From contig CAWBXX010000008.1 of NCBI GenBank assembly GCA_963792885.1, forward strand, positions 1 to 64,000: 64,000 nt of DNA, written 5' to 3'. This DNA is from DASWJZ01 sp963792885. GTDB lineage: Bacteria; Pseudomonadota; Alphaproteobacteria; Rhizobiales; Afifellaceae. Positions 37,609 to 47,687 of the stretch are shown here, one piece after another; the first letter of the stretch is position 1, and each line of letters starts with the position of its first letter. Made by a program: the position numbers and the translations under genes. The notes under the pieces are model-generated. The model was not told the DNA's origin and made no database searches. It was given only the letters and a program-made list of their open reading frames with translations.

Positions 37609-38076
37609 ATGGCCGCCGTCTCCAAGAGCACCAAACTCTTCACCAAGTTTTCCAATGGCATCGCCCGCGCGGCGGGACGGCCTGCGACCTTCGTCGCGTG
37701 CTGCGCGCTCGTCGTCGTCTGGGCGCTGAGCGGCCCGATCTTTGGCTTCTCCGACACCTGGCAGCTCGTCATAAATACCGGGACGACGGTCATCACCTTC
37801 CTCATGGTCTTCGTCATCCAGAACACGCAGAACCGCGACGGAGCCGCCCTGCAGGCAAAGCTCGATGAGCTGATCCGCGCCAGCGCCGCGCAGAACGCCT
37901 TCATCGGCATCGAGCACCTGACCGACGAAGAGCTCGACGAAATCCGCAAGGAGTGCGAGGCCCGCGCGGGCGATCGCGGCCGCGAGTTGACCAAGCAGGA
38001 GCGGGCTCGCGCCGCCGCCGATATTGCCGAGAGGCGGGTCCGGCGGAAGGCCGGCACCGAGCCCGTCGGCGCGTGA
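37609..38076 (+). CDS. low-affinity iron permease family protein
   Basis: A membrane protein of 155 residues of the family annotated as low-affinity Fe/Cu permease. Two hydrophobic helices are visible: TFVACCALVVVWALSGPIFG and NTGTTVITFLMVFVIQNTQN, the latter carrying the family's conserved QNTQNRD segment. A charged cytoplasmic tail follows with ELIRASAAQNAFIGIEHLT. Bacterial members are small compared with the yeast transporter, and iron transport is not proven for them. Confidence 0.85.
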   Translation: MAAVSKSTKLFTKFSNGIARAAGRPATFVACCALVVVWALSGPIFGFSDTWQLVINTGTTVITFLMVFVIQNTQNRDGAALQAKLDELIRASAAQNAFIGIEHLTDEELDEIRKECEARAGDRGRELTKQERARAAADIAERRVRRKAGTEPVGA

Positions 38077-38193
38077 TCGCAGAAAGCTCGATCGGGTCGC
38101 GCCAAACGTGACCCTTTCCTTAAATTTCACCTTTTCGGTTGTGCCAATTCTTTACGCTCGGATGGGACAACGCCCCGGGAAGGGAGAGCGAAC

Positions 38194-39846
38194 ATGGGCG
38201 TTGCCGCAGGCTTCCGGCGCATACGCGCGTTGTTCGCGCGGCTCAGCTTGCGTACGAATCTCGCTCTTCTTCTCTTATTTGCCGTGGCGATTCTGGCTGT
38301 GGACCGGGCTCACGAGCTGACCGGCATTCGCGCTCATGAGATCGACGAGGCGACCGCTGAGCTGACCGGCCTTGCCCGGACCGGCGCAGAGCGCCAAGCC
38401 GACGTCATCGCAAGCGCCAAGGCGCTTCTTCGCCTTGCGGTTGATCTTCCGATAACCTCTGCGGAGACGGGCTCGGGATGCCAGCGATCATTCCGCAGCA
38501 TCGTCGACGACCTTCCCTGGCTCCGCTCGCTTTGGGTCGTAGCTCCCGACGGCAGAGCGATTTGCACGAACTCAGACCAGCCGGTCGCGATCACGGTTGG
38601 GGATCGCCCCGCATTCAAGAAGGTCCTCGCGACGCATGATTTCGTGTTGAGCGACTACGTAGTCGGGCGCCTCTCAGGCAGGCCGGGTCTTGTCGCGTCG
38701 TTGCCGCGCATGAACGATGGCGCGGTCGAGACCGTCGTCTCCGCGATGATCGAGGTCGACTGGCTGAGCCGAATCGCCCGGGAGATCGGTTCCTCGCACG
38801 CCGCGGATGTGCTGCTTCTCGACGGCGCCGCGACAGTGATCGCCGCTTATCCGAACTCCGAGGCGTTGGTCGGCCAAAGTCTGGCAGCGAACCCGGCTTT
38901 CAACGCGATCGTGCACAGCCCCGATGGCACCGTCGAATCGGGGAGCTTCGATCACGCGTCGCGCGTGATCAGCCACGCGCGACTGCCGGACACCAACGCC
39001 ACCCTCGTCGTCATGCGACCGCTCGACGCGGTGACCGCCAATGCCAACCGCCTCGCCCGCTATGCGACTGGCAAGATCGTCATCGCCGGCCTCCTATCCC
39101 TCCTGGTGATCTGGATCGGCGGCGAGCGCCTTGTCGTGCGCCCGATAACCAGTCTTTCGCGCGCCGCGATCCGGCTCGGCTCCGGCGATCTCGACACGCG
39201 CATCCCGACCGAAGGCCTCGCGCCGGAGCTCCGGCGGCTCGGCGAGTCCTTCAACAGCATGGCCGCGCAGCTTCGCGCCCGCGACGCGGATCTTCGGCGC
39301 GCGAACCACAGGCTGACCGACCTCGCCAGCAAGGACGCGCTGACCGGGATCGCCAACCGGCGGAGCTTCGACGCGCAGCTCACCGCGGAATGGCGGCGCT
39401 CGCGGCGTGACGAAGACTGGCTGGCGCTCCTCGCGATCGACGTGGATCACTTCAAGAAGTTCAACGACTGCTTCGGCCACGTGGAGGGCGATGCCTGTCT
39501 GAGGCGGGTCGCCACGGTGCTGGAGGACGCCGCCCGCCGCGCCGGCGATTTCGCGGCGCGCACCGGCGGCGAGGAATTCGTTCTGCTCCTTCCCGGAACC
39601 GAGCTCCGCGACGCCATGGCCATCGCAGAGGGGCTGCGGCAGAAGATCGAGGCGCTGGAGATCGCGCACCCGCAAAGCCCCGAAGCGCGCGTGACGATCA
39701 GCGTAGGCGTGGCCGCCATCTGCCCGGACCGGCTCGTAAAGATGTCGAATCTCGTCGATCTGGCCGATGCCGCCCTCTATTGCGCCAAGCGGACGGGCCG
39801 CAACCGGGTGGTGTGCGATGGGCAGGCGGTGGCCCTTGCCTCCTGA
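38194..39846 (+). CDS. membrane-bound diguanylate cyclase with HAMP and sensor domain
   Basis: A signalling protein of 550 residues that makes cyclic di-GMP. A transmembrane helix near residues 22-42 and another near 290-310 bracket a periplasmic sensor of the double-CACHE kind. A HAMP linker follows (VRPITSLSRAAIRLGSGDLD) and then a GGDEF domain: DALTGIANRRSFD, DVDHFKKFND and the active site RTGGEEF. An inhibitory RxxD site (RAGD) sits five residues before it, so product inhibition is expected. The start has GGGAGAG upstream. No phosphodiesterase domain is present. Confidence 0.93.
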   Translation: MGVAAGFRRIRALFARLSLRTNLALLLLFAVAILAVDRAHELTGIRAHEIDEATAELTGLARTGAERQADVIASAKALLRLAVDLPITSAETGSGCQRSFRSIVDDLPWLRSLWVVAPDGRAICTNSDQPVAITVGDRPAFKKVLATHDFVLSDYVVGRLSGRPGLVASLPRMNDGAVETVVSAMIEVDWLSRIAREIGSSHAADVLLLDGAATVIAAYPNSEALVGQSLAANPAFNAIVHSPDGTVESGSFDHASRVISHARLPDTNATLVVMRPLDAVTANANRLARYATGKIVIAGLLSLLVIWIGGERLVVRPITSLSRAAIRLGSGDLDTRIPTEGLAPELRRLGESFNSMAAQLRARDADLRRANHRLTDLASKDALTGIANRRSFDAQLTAEWRRSRRDEDWLALLAIDVDHFKKFNDCFGHVEGDACLRRVATVLEDAARRAGDFAARTGGEEFVLLLPGTELRDAMAIAEGLRQKIEALEIAHPQSPEARVTISVGVAAICPDRLVKMSNLVDLADAALYCAKRTGRNRVVCDGQAVALAS

Positions 39847-39989
39847 AGGCCCGGAATCCCTCATGCCGCAGATTGCCGCAGGCAGCGTCAAAGCCTTGAA
39901 GGCATAGCTTCACAAGACTGACACCGCCGCTATAGACTATTGGAAAAGGAAGGGGAATCGTCCTCGGAACAAGGTTCGCTGCGTCAGAC

Positions 39990-40547
39990 ATGACCGTTCA
40001 CGCATCGCCCGAAGCGCATCCGGCGCTGGTCCTGAACGCCGATTATCGGCCGCTCAGCTACTATCCGCTGTCCCTCTGGGGCTGGCAGGACGCGATCAAG
40101 GCGGTCTTTCTGGAGCGGGTGAACATCGTATCGGAGTACGAGGTCAGCGTCCGAAGTCCGAGCTTCGAGATGAAGCTTCCGAGCGTCGTCTCGCTCAAGA
40201 CCTATATCAAGCCGTCCCGCCACCCCGCCTTCACACGCTTCAACGTCTTCCTCCGCGACCGCTTCGAGTGCCAGTACTGCGGCTCCGACGACGATCTGAC
40301 GTTCGACCATCTCCTTCCCCGTTCCCGCGGCGGCCAGACAACCTGGTCGAACGTCGTGACCGCTTGTGCGCCTTGTAATCTCAAGAAGGGTAACAAGGGC
40401 TGCCGCGAGGTGAGCATGTGGCCGAGGCAGAGGCCGTTCGAGCCGACCGTGCACGACCTCCACAACAATGGGCGGCTCTTCCCGCCGAACTACCTGCACG
40501 AAAGCTGGCTCGACTATCTCTACTGGGACGCCGTGCTGGAGCCGTAA
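39990..40547 (+). CDS. HNH endonuclease family protein
   Basis: A protein of 185 residues with one HNH zinc site: CQYCGSDDDLTFDHLLPRS, then the SRGGQTTWSNVVTAC segment and CNLKKGNK. The N-terminal half (VLNADYRPLSYYPLSLWGWQ) is conserved in a widespread stand-alone HNH family found in many alphaproteobacteria and cyanobacteria. Its biological role is not established. No phage or restriction genes lie nearby. It converges with dsbB, 3 nt apart. Confidence 0.9.
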   Translation: MTVHASPEAHPALVLNADYRPLSYYPLSLWGWQDAIKAVFLERVNIVSEYEVSVRSPSFEMKLPSVVSLKTYIKPSRHPAFTRFNVFLRDRFECQYCGSDDDLTFDHLLPRSRGGQTTWSNVVTACAPCNLKKGNKGCREVSMWPRQRPFEPTVHDLHNNGRLFPPNYLHESWLDYLYWDAVLEP

Positions 40548-40550
40548 GCT

Positions 40551-41045
40551 TCAGGCCGTGCGCCACGCTCCGCGCGCCGCGACAATGCCGAGCGCGGCAA
40601 GGAGTCCCGAGATCAGCACGTTGTAGCCGGCCAGCGAGATGCCGAAGATGCGAAGCGCCGCCACCGTGCAGCTCGGCGCATGCGTGTTCTCAAGCTGGTT
40701 CAGCATATCCGCGGCGCTCGTCACCCCGACCGAGGGTGAGCACGAGGCCGGCCCCGCCCAGAAGCCCCACTCGACGCCGGAGTGATAGGCCGCAAGCCCC
40801 GCGTTGTAGAGCATCAGCGCCGCGAAAAGCGCGAAGAGCGCAACGACGACGCCACGCGGCGCCTTCATCCACACTGCGATGGCGGCGAGCGCCGCGACCG
40901 GCATCCCGACATAGTAGGGCACACGCTCAAGCAGACACAGGTGGCAGGGCAGATAGCCGCCAAGGTACTCAAACCCCAGAGCGCCGAGGATCGTCGCCGC
41001 GGCGATCGCGAACATGGCAAGGGCGAACGGCAGAAGGCGGCGCAT
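40551..41045 (-). CDS. dsbB: disulfide bond formation protein B
   Basis: An inner-membrane protein of 164 residues with four hydrophobic helices. The first redox pair is in YLPCHLCLLERVPYY (CxxC) and the second pair in the periplasmic loop (GPASCSPSVG and HAPSCTVAA). It should reoxidise DsbA with quinone. I start at 41045 (MRRLLPFALAM), which gives a normal first helix; an ATG 69 nt upstream adds a proline-rich stretch unlike the family. Confidence 0.88.
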   Translation of the reverse strand: MRRLLPFALAMFAIAAATILGALGFEYLGGYLPCHLCLLERVPYYVGMPVAALAAIAVWMKAPRGVVVALFALFAALMLYNAGLAAYHSGVEWGFWAGPASCSPSVGVTSAADMLNQLENTHAPSCTVAALRIFGISLAGYNVLISGLLAALGIVAARGAWRTA

Positions 41046-41181
41046 CGCGTCGGCCTCCGGCGGTCGGGCGGCGTTGCCCGAGATCGGACCTGGGCTGAGC
41101 ATGGCCCGACCCATACACGAGAATGGGGCGGAATTCGCGGATTGACCGACCGGCGGCGCTCCGCCATATCCGCGGCCTATT

Positions 41182-41267
41182 GCCCCTGTGGCGGAATGGT
41201 AGACGCGGCAGACTCAAAATCTGCTGCCCGCAAGGGCGTGCTGGTTCGAATCCGGCCAGGGGCACCA
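41182..41267 (+). tRNA. tRNA-Leu (anticodon CAA)
   Basis: An 86-nt class II tRNA. The acceptor pairs GCCCCTG with CAGGGGC, followed by the discriminator A and an encoded CCA. The D arm is GGCGGAATGGTAGACGC, the anticodon stem is GCAGA/TCTGC with loop CTCAAAA giving CAA (reads UUG), the long variable arm is TGCCCGCAAGGGCG, and the T arm is GGTTCGAATCC. It lies between dsbB and a 3-hydroxybutyrate dehydrogenase gene. Confidence 0.96.
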
Positions 41268-41284
41268 ATCCGCGACGAACATAG

Positions 41285-42067
41285 CTAATGTGCGGTCCAG
41301 CCGCCTTCGATCGGCAGGATCGCGCCGGTGATCGAAGCCGCGTCCTCTGATGCCAGGAAGACCGAAAGCGCCGCCACCTGCTCCACGGTCACGAACTTCT
41401 TCGTTGGCTGCGCGGCGAGAAGCACGTCTTTGATCACCTGTTCCTCGGTGATGCCGCGCGCCTTCGCGGTATCGGGAATCTGCTTCTCGACGAGCGGCGT
41501 CAGCACGTAGCCGGGGCAGACGGCGTTGACCGTGATCCCCTGCTCGGCGACCTCGAGCGCGACCGTTTTCGTCAGCCCGGCGATGCCATGCTTGGCGGCG
41601 ACGTAGGCGGACTTGAACGGCGAGGCGACCAACGCGTGCGCCGAGGCGACGTTGATGACGCGGCCCCAGCCGCGCTTCTTCATGGCCGGGAGTGCGCGCC
41701 GCGTGGTGTAGAACGAGGAGACGAGGTCGATCGCGATGACGGCGTTCCACTTCTCCTCCGGAAATTCGTCGATCGGCGCGACATGCTGGATGCCGGCGTT
41801 GTTGACGAGGATGTCGACGGCGCCGAATTCCGCGATCGCCTTGTCCATCATCGCCGTGATCGCCTCACCCTTGCTCATGTCGGCGGCGTCATAGCGGACG
41901 GCAACTCCGTGCTCGCTGGCGATCTTGCAACGAAGCTTGTCGATCGCCGCCTGATCGCCGAAGCCGTTCAGCACGATATTGCAGCCCTGGGCCGCGAAGG
42001 CCTCCGCGATGCCCTGGCCGATGCCGCTCGTCGACCCGGTGACGAGCGCGGTCTTTCCCTTCAGCAT
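41285..42067 (-). CDS. bdhA: D-3-hydroxybutyrate dehydrogenase (SDR)
   Basis: An SDR of 260 residues converting D-3-hydroxybutyrate to acetoacetate with NAD. It has LVTGSTSGIGQGI, NNAGIQHVAPIDEFPEEKW, NVASAHALVASPFKSAYVA (catalytic serine and tyrosine) and PGYVLTPLVEKQI, the signature of this enzyme family, and ends EGGWTAH. It is intact and a close paralogue of the gene at 32176-32959. It lies 17 nt beyond the tRNA-Leu on the opposite strand. The upstream 222 nt before the divergent epimerase gene should hold both promoters. Confidence 0.9.
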   Translation of the reverse strand: MLKGKTALVTGSTSGIGQGIAEAFAAQGCNIVLNGFGDQAAIDKLRCKIASEHGVAVRYDAADMSKGEAITAMMDKAIAEFGAVDILVNNAGIQHVAPIDEFPEEKWNAVIAIDLVSSFYTTRRALPAMKKRGWGRVINVASAHALVASPFKSAYVAAKHGIAGLTKTVALEVAEQGITVNAVCPGYVLTPLVEKQIPDTAKARGITEEQVIKDVLLAAQPTKKFVTVEQVAALSVFLASEDAASITGAILPIEGGWTAH

Positions 42068-42289
42068 GGTCCGATCCTCGATCTGGTGCGTGGCCGGACC
42101 ATGCGGAAAACCGGGACGTAGCGGAAATACACAGGCCGTATCGTTTCGATAGCCGATTTTCGCAGGCGCCCCTCCCTGCGGCGGCGCTTCTGTCGCGGAA
42201 CCGCCTGCTTGACAGCGCCGCTTCGGCTCCCGATTCAACGCCGGTCGGTCGTCCGGTTGACGCCCGCCGACGTAGCGGAGGGGATTTCC

Positions 42290-43190
42290 ATGCCGAAGCG
42301 CATCATGTTCACCGGCGGCACCGGCAAGGCCGGCCGCCACGTCGTCAAATATCTCGTCGACAGCGGCTACGAGGTGCTGAACCTCGACCTGAAGCCGCTC
42401 GACAATCCGAAGGTGCGCACGCTCATCACCGACATCACGGATTCCGGCCAGGTCTTCAACGCGCTCTCAAGCACATGGCGCATGCACGAGTTCGACCCGG
42501 TGCTTGCGCCCCAGCCGGTCGATGCGGTCGTCCATTTCGCCGCCATCCCGCGCATCATGATCGTGCCCGACAACGAGCTCTTCCGCATCAACGTGATGGG
42601 CACCTACAACGTCATCGAGGCGGCGACGAAGCTCGGCATCAAGAAGATCATCATCGCCTCGAGCGAGACAACCTACGGCATCATCTTCGCCGACGAGCCG
42701 CGCGAGCCCGACCATCTTCCGCTCGAGGAGGATTACGACGTCAACCCGATGGACTTCATACGCGATGTCGAAGGTCGTGAACGAGAAGACCGCGCGCGCC
42801 TTTCAGCTGCGCCGCGACTTCGACATCTACGCGCTTCGGATCGGCAACGTCATCGAGCCGCACGAATACGAGACGCTGGTGCCGCAATGGAAAGCGAACC
42901 CGGAGTTCCGCAAGAAGCTCACCTGGAGCTACATCGACGCGCGCGACCTCGGGCAGATCGTAAAGCTCTGCATCGAGAAGAACGGGCTCGGCTTCCAGGT
43001 GTTCAATGCCGCGAACGATGAGACCTCCGCGGCGCTCCCGACCAAGGAGCTTCTGAAGCGCTATTATCCGAACGTGCCGGTGACGCGCGCGATGGGCGAG
43101 TTCGAGTCACCCTACTCCAACAGAAAGATCCGCGAAGTGCTCGGCTTCAAGGAGGAGCATTCCTGGCGGAAGAACGTCGGCGAGCGGTGA
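42290..43190 (+). CDS. NAD(P)-dependent epimerase/dehydratase family protein (one frameshift)
   Basis: An extended SDR of about 299 residues. FTGGTGKAGRHVVKYLVDSG is the nucleotide site. VVHFAAIPRI and NVMGTYNVIEAA are followed by the catalytic serine in IIASSETTYG. Removing an extra T near 42756 restores PMDSYAMSKVVNE, giving the YxxxK active site exactly where expected. The late YIDARDLGQI and FNAANDET fit uronate-dehydrogenase or sugar-epimerase relatives. The substrate is unknown. The start at 42290 has GGAGGGG upstream. Confidence 0.85.
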
Positions 43191-43251
43191 GGGCGGCACC
43201 AGATTTTCTGCCTGTTCGGAGGGCGGCGGTTTCTCGCCGCCGCCCGATTTC

Positions 43252-45059
43252 TCACGCCACCTGTAGCCCGCGCGTCAGCTCGCCCACCTGCGTCTCGAAG
43301 AGGCGCTTGTAGATGCCGCGGTCGCGGCGGAGAAGCTCCACGTGGCTCCCCTCCTCCAGCGATCCTCCCGCGATCGAAGACGAGGATGCGGTCCATCGCC
43401 CTGACCGTGGAGAGCCGGTGCGCGATGACGATCGCGGTTCGGTCGACCATCAACCGCGCCATCGCCTCCTGAATCAGCAGCTCCGATTCGAAGTCGAGGC
43501 TCGACGTCGCCTCGTCGAGGATCAGGATCGGCGCATCCGCCAGAAAGGCGCGCGCCAGCGCCACGCGCTGGCGTTCGCCGCCGGAGAGCTTTACGCCCCG
43601 CTCGCCGACCAGCGTCCGGTAATCGTTCGGCAGACGGACGATGAAGTCGTGCGCGTTGGCAAGCGCCGCCGCCCGCTCGATCTCCGCCATCCGCGCGCCG
43701 GGCCGCCCGTAGGCGATGTTCTCGGCGAGCGTCCGGTGGAAGAGGATCGGCTCCTGCTGGACGATGGCGGTCTGCGCGCGAAGCGACGCCTGCGTGGCAT
43801 GCGCCACATCCTGCCCGTCGATCAGCACCGCGCCCGAATTCACGTCGTAGAGCCGCTGGATGAGCTTCACGAACGTCGTCTTGCCGGAGCCTGAGCGTCC
43901 CACGAGCCCGACCTTCTCGCCCGCCGCGATCGCGACGGAGAGCCCGTCGAAGAGCGGCGTCGCGTGCCCCTGATAGTGGAACGTCACGCGTTCGAAGGCG
44001 ACCGCGCCGCGCTGGACTGCGATCGGCTGCGCGTCGACGCGATCCGGAACGCCGATCGGCTCGGCATGGAAATCGACCAGCTCCTCCATGTCGTTCACCG
44101 AGCGCTGCAGGTTGCGGATGTGCATGCCGACCTCGCGCAGATAGCCCTGGACGACGAAGAACATCGTCAGCACGTAGGCGACGTCGCCCGGCGTCGCGCG
44201 GCCCTGCCACCAGAGCCACAACACGAGGCCGATGACCGTCGCGCGAAGCAGAAGCAGCGCCGCGATCTGCGCCGTGCCGTTAGAGGTTGCGCGTATCCAG
44301 GTGCGGCGCGTCCGATGCCGCCACTTGTCGATCACGCGCATCAGCCGCGCATCCTCGCGCGTCTCCGCGCCGAACGCCTTCACCACCGCGTTGCAGGAGA
44401 TCGCATCGGCGAGCGCGCCGCCGACCCGCGTGTCCCACTGGTTCGCAAGCCGCGCGGCCGGCGCCACGTAGTTGAGCGACAGCGCCGTCGTCATGGCAAC
44501 GTAGAGCCCCGTGCCGACGATGACGACGAGACCCATCGCCTGCCAGTAGAAGGCAAGCACGGCCGCGGAGCCGACGAGCACCACGAGCGACGGCAAGAGC
44601 GCAATCAGAATCGTGTCGTTCATCAGGTCGAGCGCCCACATGCCGCGCGTGATCTTGCGCACGGTGGAGCCCGCAAACGAGTTCGCGTGCCACTCGGTGG
44701 AGAAACGCTGCACCCGGTGGAAGGCATCGGACGCGATGTCCGCCATCATCTTCAGCGTCAGGCGCACGACGCCGAGGAAGGCGAGATGGCGCAGGATCAC
44801 CATCCCCGCGCCGAGCGTGATGATGATCGCGAACGCGAAGAGCGCAGCGTCGCGGGCCGCAACACGGTCCGCGCCGAGCGCCACCGCGTCGACGAGCCGC
44901 CCGGCATAAACGGGCAGCAATACGTCGGCGAGCGTCGAGACACCGACGGCCGTCAGGATGGCCGCGACCAGCGCCCGCTGTCGTCGCCAGTGGCCGAAAG
45001 GTGAATCCGAGTACGGCGCGGAAAGCATCCGCCCGTCGCGTCTTGCGAAACAGGTCCAT
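43252..45059 (-). CDS. ABC exporter, fused permease and ATPase (two frameshifts)
   Basis: A half-transporter of about 601 residues of the MsbA/lipid-drug exporter type. Six helices occupy the first 320 residues (GVSTLADVLLPVYAGRLVD, FYWQAMGLVVIVGTGLYVAM and others). The ATPase follows with Walker A GRSGSGKTTFVK, signature KLSGGERQRVALARA and Walker B ILILDEATSSLD. An extra base near 43370 cuts off the last 40 residues; correcting it gives LEEGSHVELLRRDRGIYKRL and a stop at 43252. Another shift near 45015 separates the likely start MDLFRKTRRADAFRA from YSDSPFGHWRRQR. It should work as a homodimer; the substrate is unknown. Confidence 0.85.
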
Positions 45060-45444
45060 GGTTTGCGACCGGCGCGAACGGCGCAGCCGGCTCCTGGAAA
45101 ATCATGCGATTCGTTTGAGGCGGTCCGCTTGACCGCCGACTGGCCCGCCGCGCCCGAAGGCTGCGACGGAGGGAGAGCTCCGGATCTATGAGATGAGAGA
45201 GCTCAGGCGCCCGGCGCGATAATCCGCATGAGAGCGAGATTGCGCACTCCGGAGGCGCGGAAGAAGCCGATCTTTTCCATCAATGCCTCCCGGAGGACGT
45301 GAAGTGGGGCGCCTTGTTACTCCGGCCCGGACTTCGGCGCAAGCCGTCGCAATTCAATTTCCGCGGCTCTATGGTTGCATCGATCCCGCGCCAGGCGCTT
45401 CGCATGATCTGAACCGGGCGGCGTCCGCCGCCGACGAAATCTCG
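45060..45444. other. intergenic region between exporter and EamA genes
   Basis: About 385 nt separate the divergent exporter and EamA genes. Apart from the possible 25-codon reading frame at 45203-45280 I see no gene, RNA or repeat. The frame of the EamA gene stays open upstream to 45283, but that part does not look like the family. Promoters for both neighbours should be here. Confidence 0.4.
45203..45280 (-). CDS. possible 25-residue small protein or leader peptide
   Basis: A short frame of 25 codons with an ATG preceded at ideal spacing by GGGAGG. It encodes a basic, mildly hydrophobic peptide (MEKIGFFRASGVRNLALMRI, then IAPGA). It precedes the exporter start by 143 nt on the same strand, so it may be a leader or an independent small protein. 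There is no other support; chance is a real possibility. Confidence 0.25.
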   Translation of the reverse strand: MEKIGFFRASGVRNLALMRIIAPGA

Positions 45445-46314
45445 ATGCCGAAACCGCCTGATAGCCGCGACGTCACGCGCGGAATCATCTTTTTGCTGCT
45501 TGCTGCGACCTGCTTCGGCGCGGTCGACGCCTTCAGCAAGCTGCTCGCTTCCACCCAGTCGGTGGGGCAGATCGTCTGGGCGCGCTACGCGTTAGCCTTT
45601 CCCGTGCTCCTCGCCTCGATGCCGCCGTCGGAGTGGCGGGGCACCTTCCGCACCGGGCGACCGAGGCTTCAGATCGCGCGCGGGCTGACGCCCCTCTTCG
45701 TTGGCGTCGGCATGGTCCTAGGCGTCCGCTACCTCCCGCTCGCCGACGCGACCGCCATCCTCTTCGCCGGCCCATTCGTCATCCTGGCGCTGTCGGTGCC
45801 GGTTCTCGGCGAGCGCGTGAGCCCTTCGAGCTGGATCGGTGTCGGCGTTGGTTTCGTCGCCGTTTTGATCGTCGCGCGGCCGGGGATCGGCACCCTGTCG
45901 AAGTACACGGTGTTTCCGGCACTGGCAGCGATTTTCTTTGCCATCTACCAGCTCTTGACCCGCCAACTGGCCGCGCTCGGCGAGAAGCCGACAACGACGT
46001 TCGCCTGGACGCTCCTTGCGGGCGGGGTCGCATGCACCCCGGTGGCGGTCGCGAACTGGGCTCCGCTCAGCGCGACGGCTTGGCTCTATATGATCGGACT
46101 CGGCACGGTCTTCGGCTTGGCACAGATCTTCATTATCCGTGCCTTTACCTACGCCCCGGCGGGCTCGCTTGCGCCTTTCAACTACTTCCAGATCGTATCC
46201 GCGGTAGTCTTCGGACTGATCGTCTTCGGGGACGTGCCGGACGTGTGGACACTGACCGGCATCGTCATGATCGTCGGCGCCGGAGTCTACGTCGCGAAAA
46301 ACCGCGGCGCGTAG
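45445..46314 (+). CDS. EamA/DMT-family transporter
   Basis: An inner-membrane protein of 289 residues with ten hydrophobic helices in two repeats, the drug/metabolite transporter layout. The first repeat begins IIFLLLAATCFGAVDAFSKL and the second begins near TVFPALAAIFFAIYQLLTRQ. APAGSLAPFNYFQIVSAVVF near the end is typical. Members move amino acids, nucleotides or drugs, and specificity cannot be predicted. I start at 45445 (MPKPPDSRDVTRG). Confidence 0.87.
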   Translation: MPKPPDSRDVTRGIIFLLLAATCFGAVDAFSKLLASTQSVGQIVWARYALAFPVLLASMPPSEWRGTFRTGRPRLQIARGLTPLFVGVGMVLGVRYLPLADATAILFAGPFVILALSVPVLGERVSPSSWIGVGVGFVAVLIVARPGIGTLSKYTVFPALAAIFFAIYQLLTRQLAALGEKPTTTFAWTLLAGGVACTPVAVANWAPLSATAWLYMIGLGTVFGLAQIFIIRAFTYAPAGSLAPFNYFQIVSAVVFGLIVFGDVPDVWTLTGIVMIVGAGVYVAKNRGA

Positions 46315-46359
46315 CCCATCTTTGAGACGCTTGCCACCCGATGCCGAGTGGCCGCTCCC

Positions 46360-47528
46360 TTACCCCGCCGGCATCAGCCGCTCGACGAGCCGCGCCCAGT
46401 AGCTGGAGCCGTATGAGATCGCCGCATCGTTGAAGTCGTAGGCGGGATGGTGGAGGCCGGCGCTGTCGCCGTTACCGACGAAGATGAAGGCGCCCGGCCG
46501 CGCTTCCAGCATGTAGGAGAAATCCTCGCCGCCCATCACCGGCGGGTGATTCGGGTCGACATTCGTCTCGCCCGCCACGTCGCGCGCGATCGCGATCGCC
46601 TTTTCGGTTTGCTCGGGATGATTGACCGTCACCGGGTAGTTCCGCCCGTAGTGCAACTTCGCCGTCGCGCCGTAGGCAGCGGCGACGTTCTGCACCACCT
46701 CCCGCATGCGCCGCTCGATCAGGTCGCGGATGTGCGGGTCGAGCGAGCGGCCCGTGCCGGTGATGCGCACGCGCTGCGGAATGACGTTGAAGGCATCGCC
46801 GCCGTTGAAGGTGGTGACCGAGATGACGGCGTTCATCAGCGGATCGACGTTGCGCGCCACGATGTGCTGCAAGGCCTGCACGATCGCCGAGCCGGTCACG
46901 ATCGGGTCGACGGTGGCGTGCGGCTTCGCCGCGTGGCCGCCGTGGCCCTCCACCTCGATGGTGAACATGTCGGTCGCCGCCATCAGCGCGCCCGGCCGGA
47001 TGGCGAAATGCCCGAGCGGCAGGCCCGGCATGTTGTGCATGCCGTAGACTTCCTCCACGCCGAAGCGGTCCATCATCCCGTCCTCGACCATGGCTCGTCC
47101 GCCGGCCCCGCCCTCCTCCGCCGGTTGGAAGATGAAGACGGCCTTGCCGGCGAAGCGGCGCGTCTCGGAAAGATAGCGCGCAGCGCCGAGGAGCATCGCG
47201 GTGTGGCCGTCGTGCCCGCAGGCATGCATCTTGCCGGGCGTCTCCGAGGCCCACGGCTTGCCGCTCTCCTCATTGATCGGAAGCGCGTCCATGTCGGCGC
47301 GGAGGCCGATGACGCGCGTTGATTCCTCCCCTCCCCCTTGAGCACCCCGACGACGCCGGTCTTCCCGATCCCTTCCACCACCTCTTCGAAGCCGAAGGCG
47401 CGGAGCTTCGCCGCGACGTCGGCCGCCGTGCGGTTCACGTCATAGAGAAGCTCCGGGTGGCGGTGATAGTCGCGCCGCCAATGGGCGATCTCGTCGTGGA
47501 GATCGGCAAAACGGTTGATAATGGGCAT
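46360..47528 (-). CDS. M20 family amidohydrolase (hippurate hydrolase-like; one frameshift)
   Basis: A zinc amidohydrolase of about 389 residues that cleaves N-acyl amino acids. The metal ligands are in ADMDALPINEE, HACGHDGHTAMLLGAA, QPAEEGGAGG and late GGEDFSYML; the dimerisation domain begins EVEGHGGHAAKPHATVDP. The first 65 residues (DLHDEIAHWRRDYHRHPELL) are in another frame because one G is missing from the G-rich stretch near 47325. It is divergent from the carboxypeptidase gene that follows. Confidence 0.88.
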
Positions 47529-47687
47529 CTGGGGCTCTGGCCTTGGGATGGGAAAGCCCCGGAGTCTATTCGTTTAGGCGCTGTGGCGGCAACGTCCCCT
47601 TTCGTTGATCGTAATGCGCCGCCGGGGGTGCCCGTCGGATCGAAAATGCGGTATGATTTGAAATCTAGCGAGCAGGGGCCAGACTGG

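Noticed and set aside
41182..41267. tRNA-Leu as an integration site for a genomic island
   Set aside because: No integrase and no repeated 3' end of the tRNA is visible in the window; neighbouring genes look like ordinary chromosomal genes.
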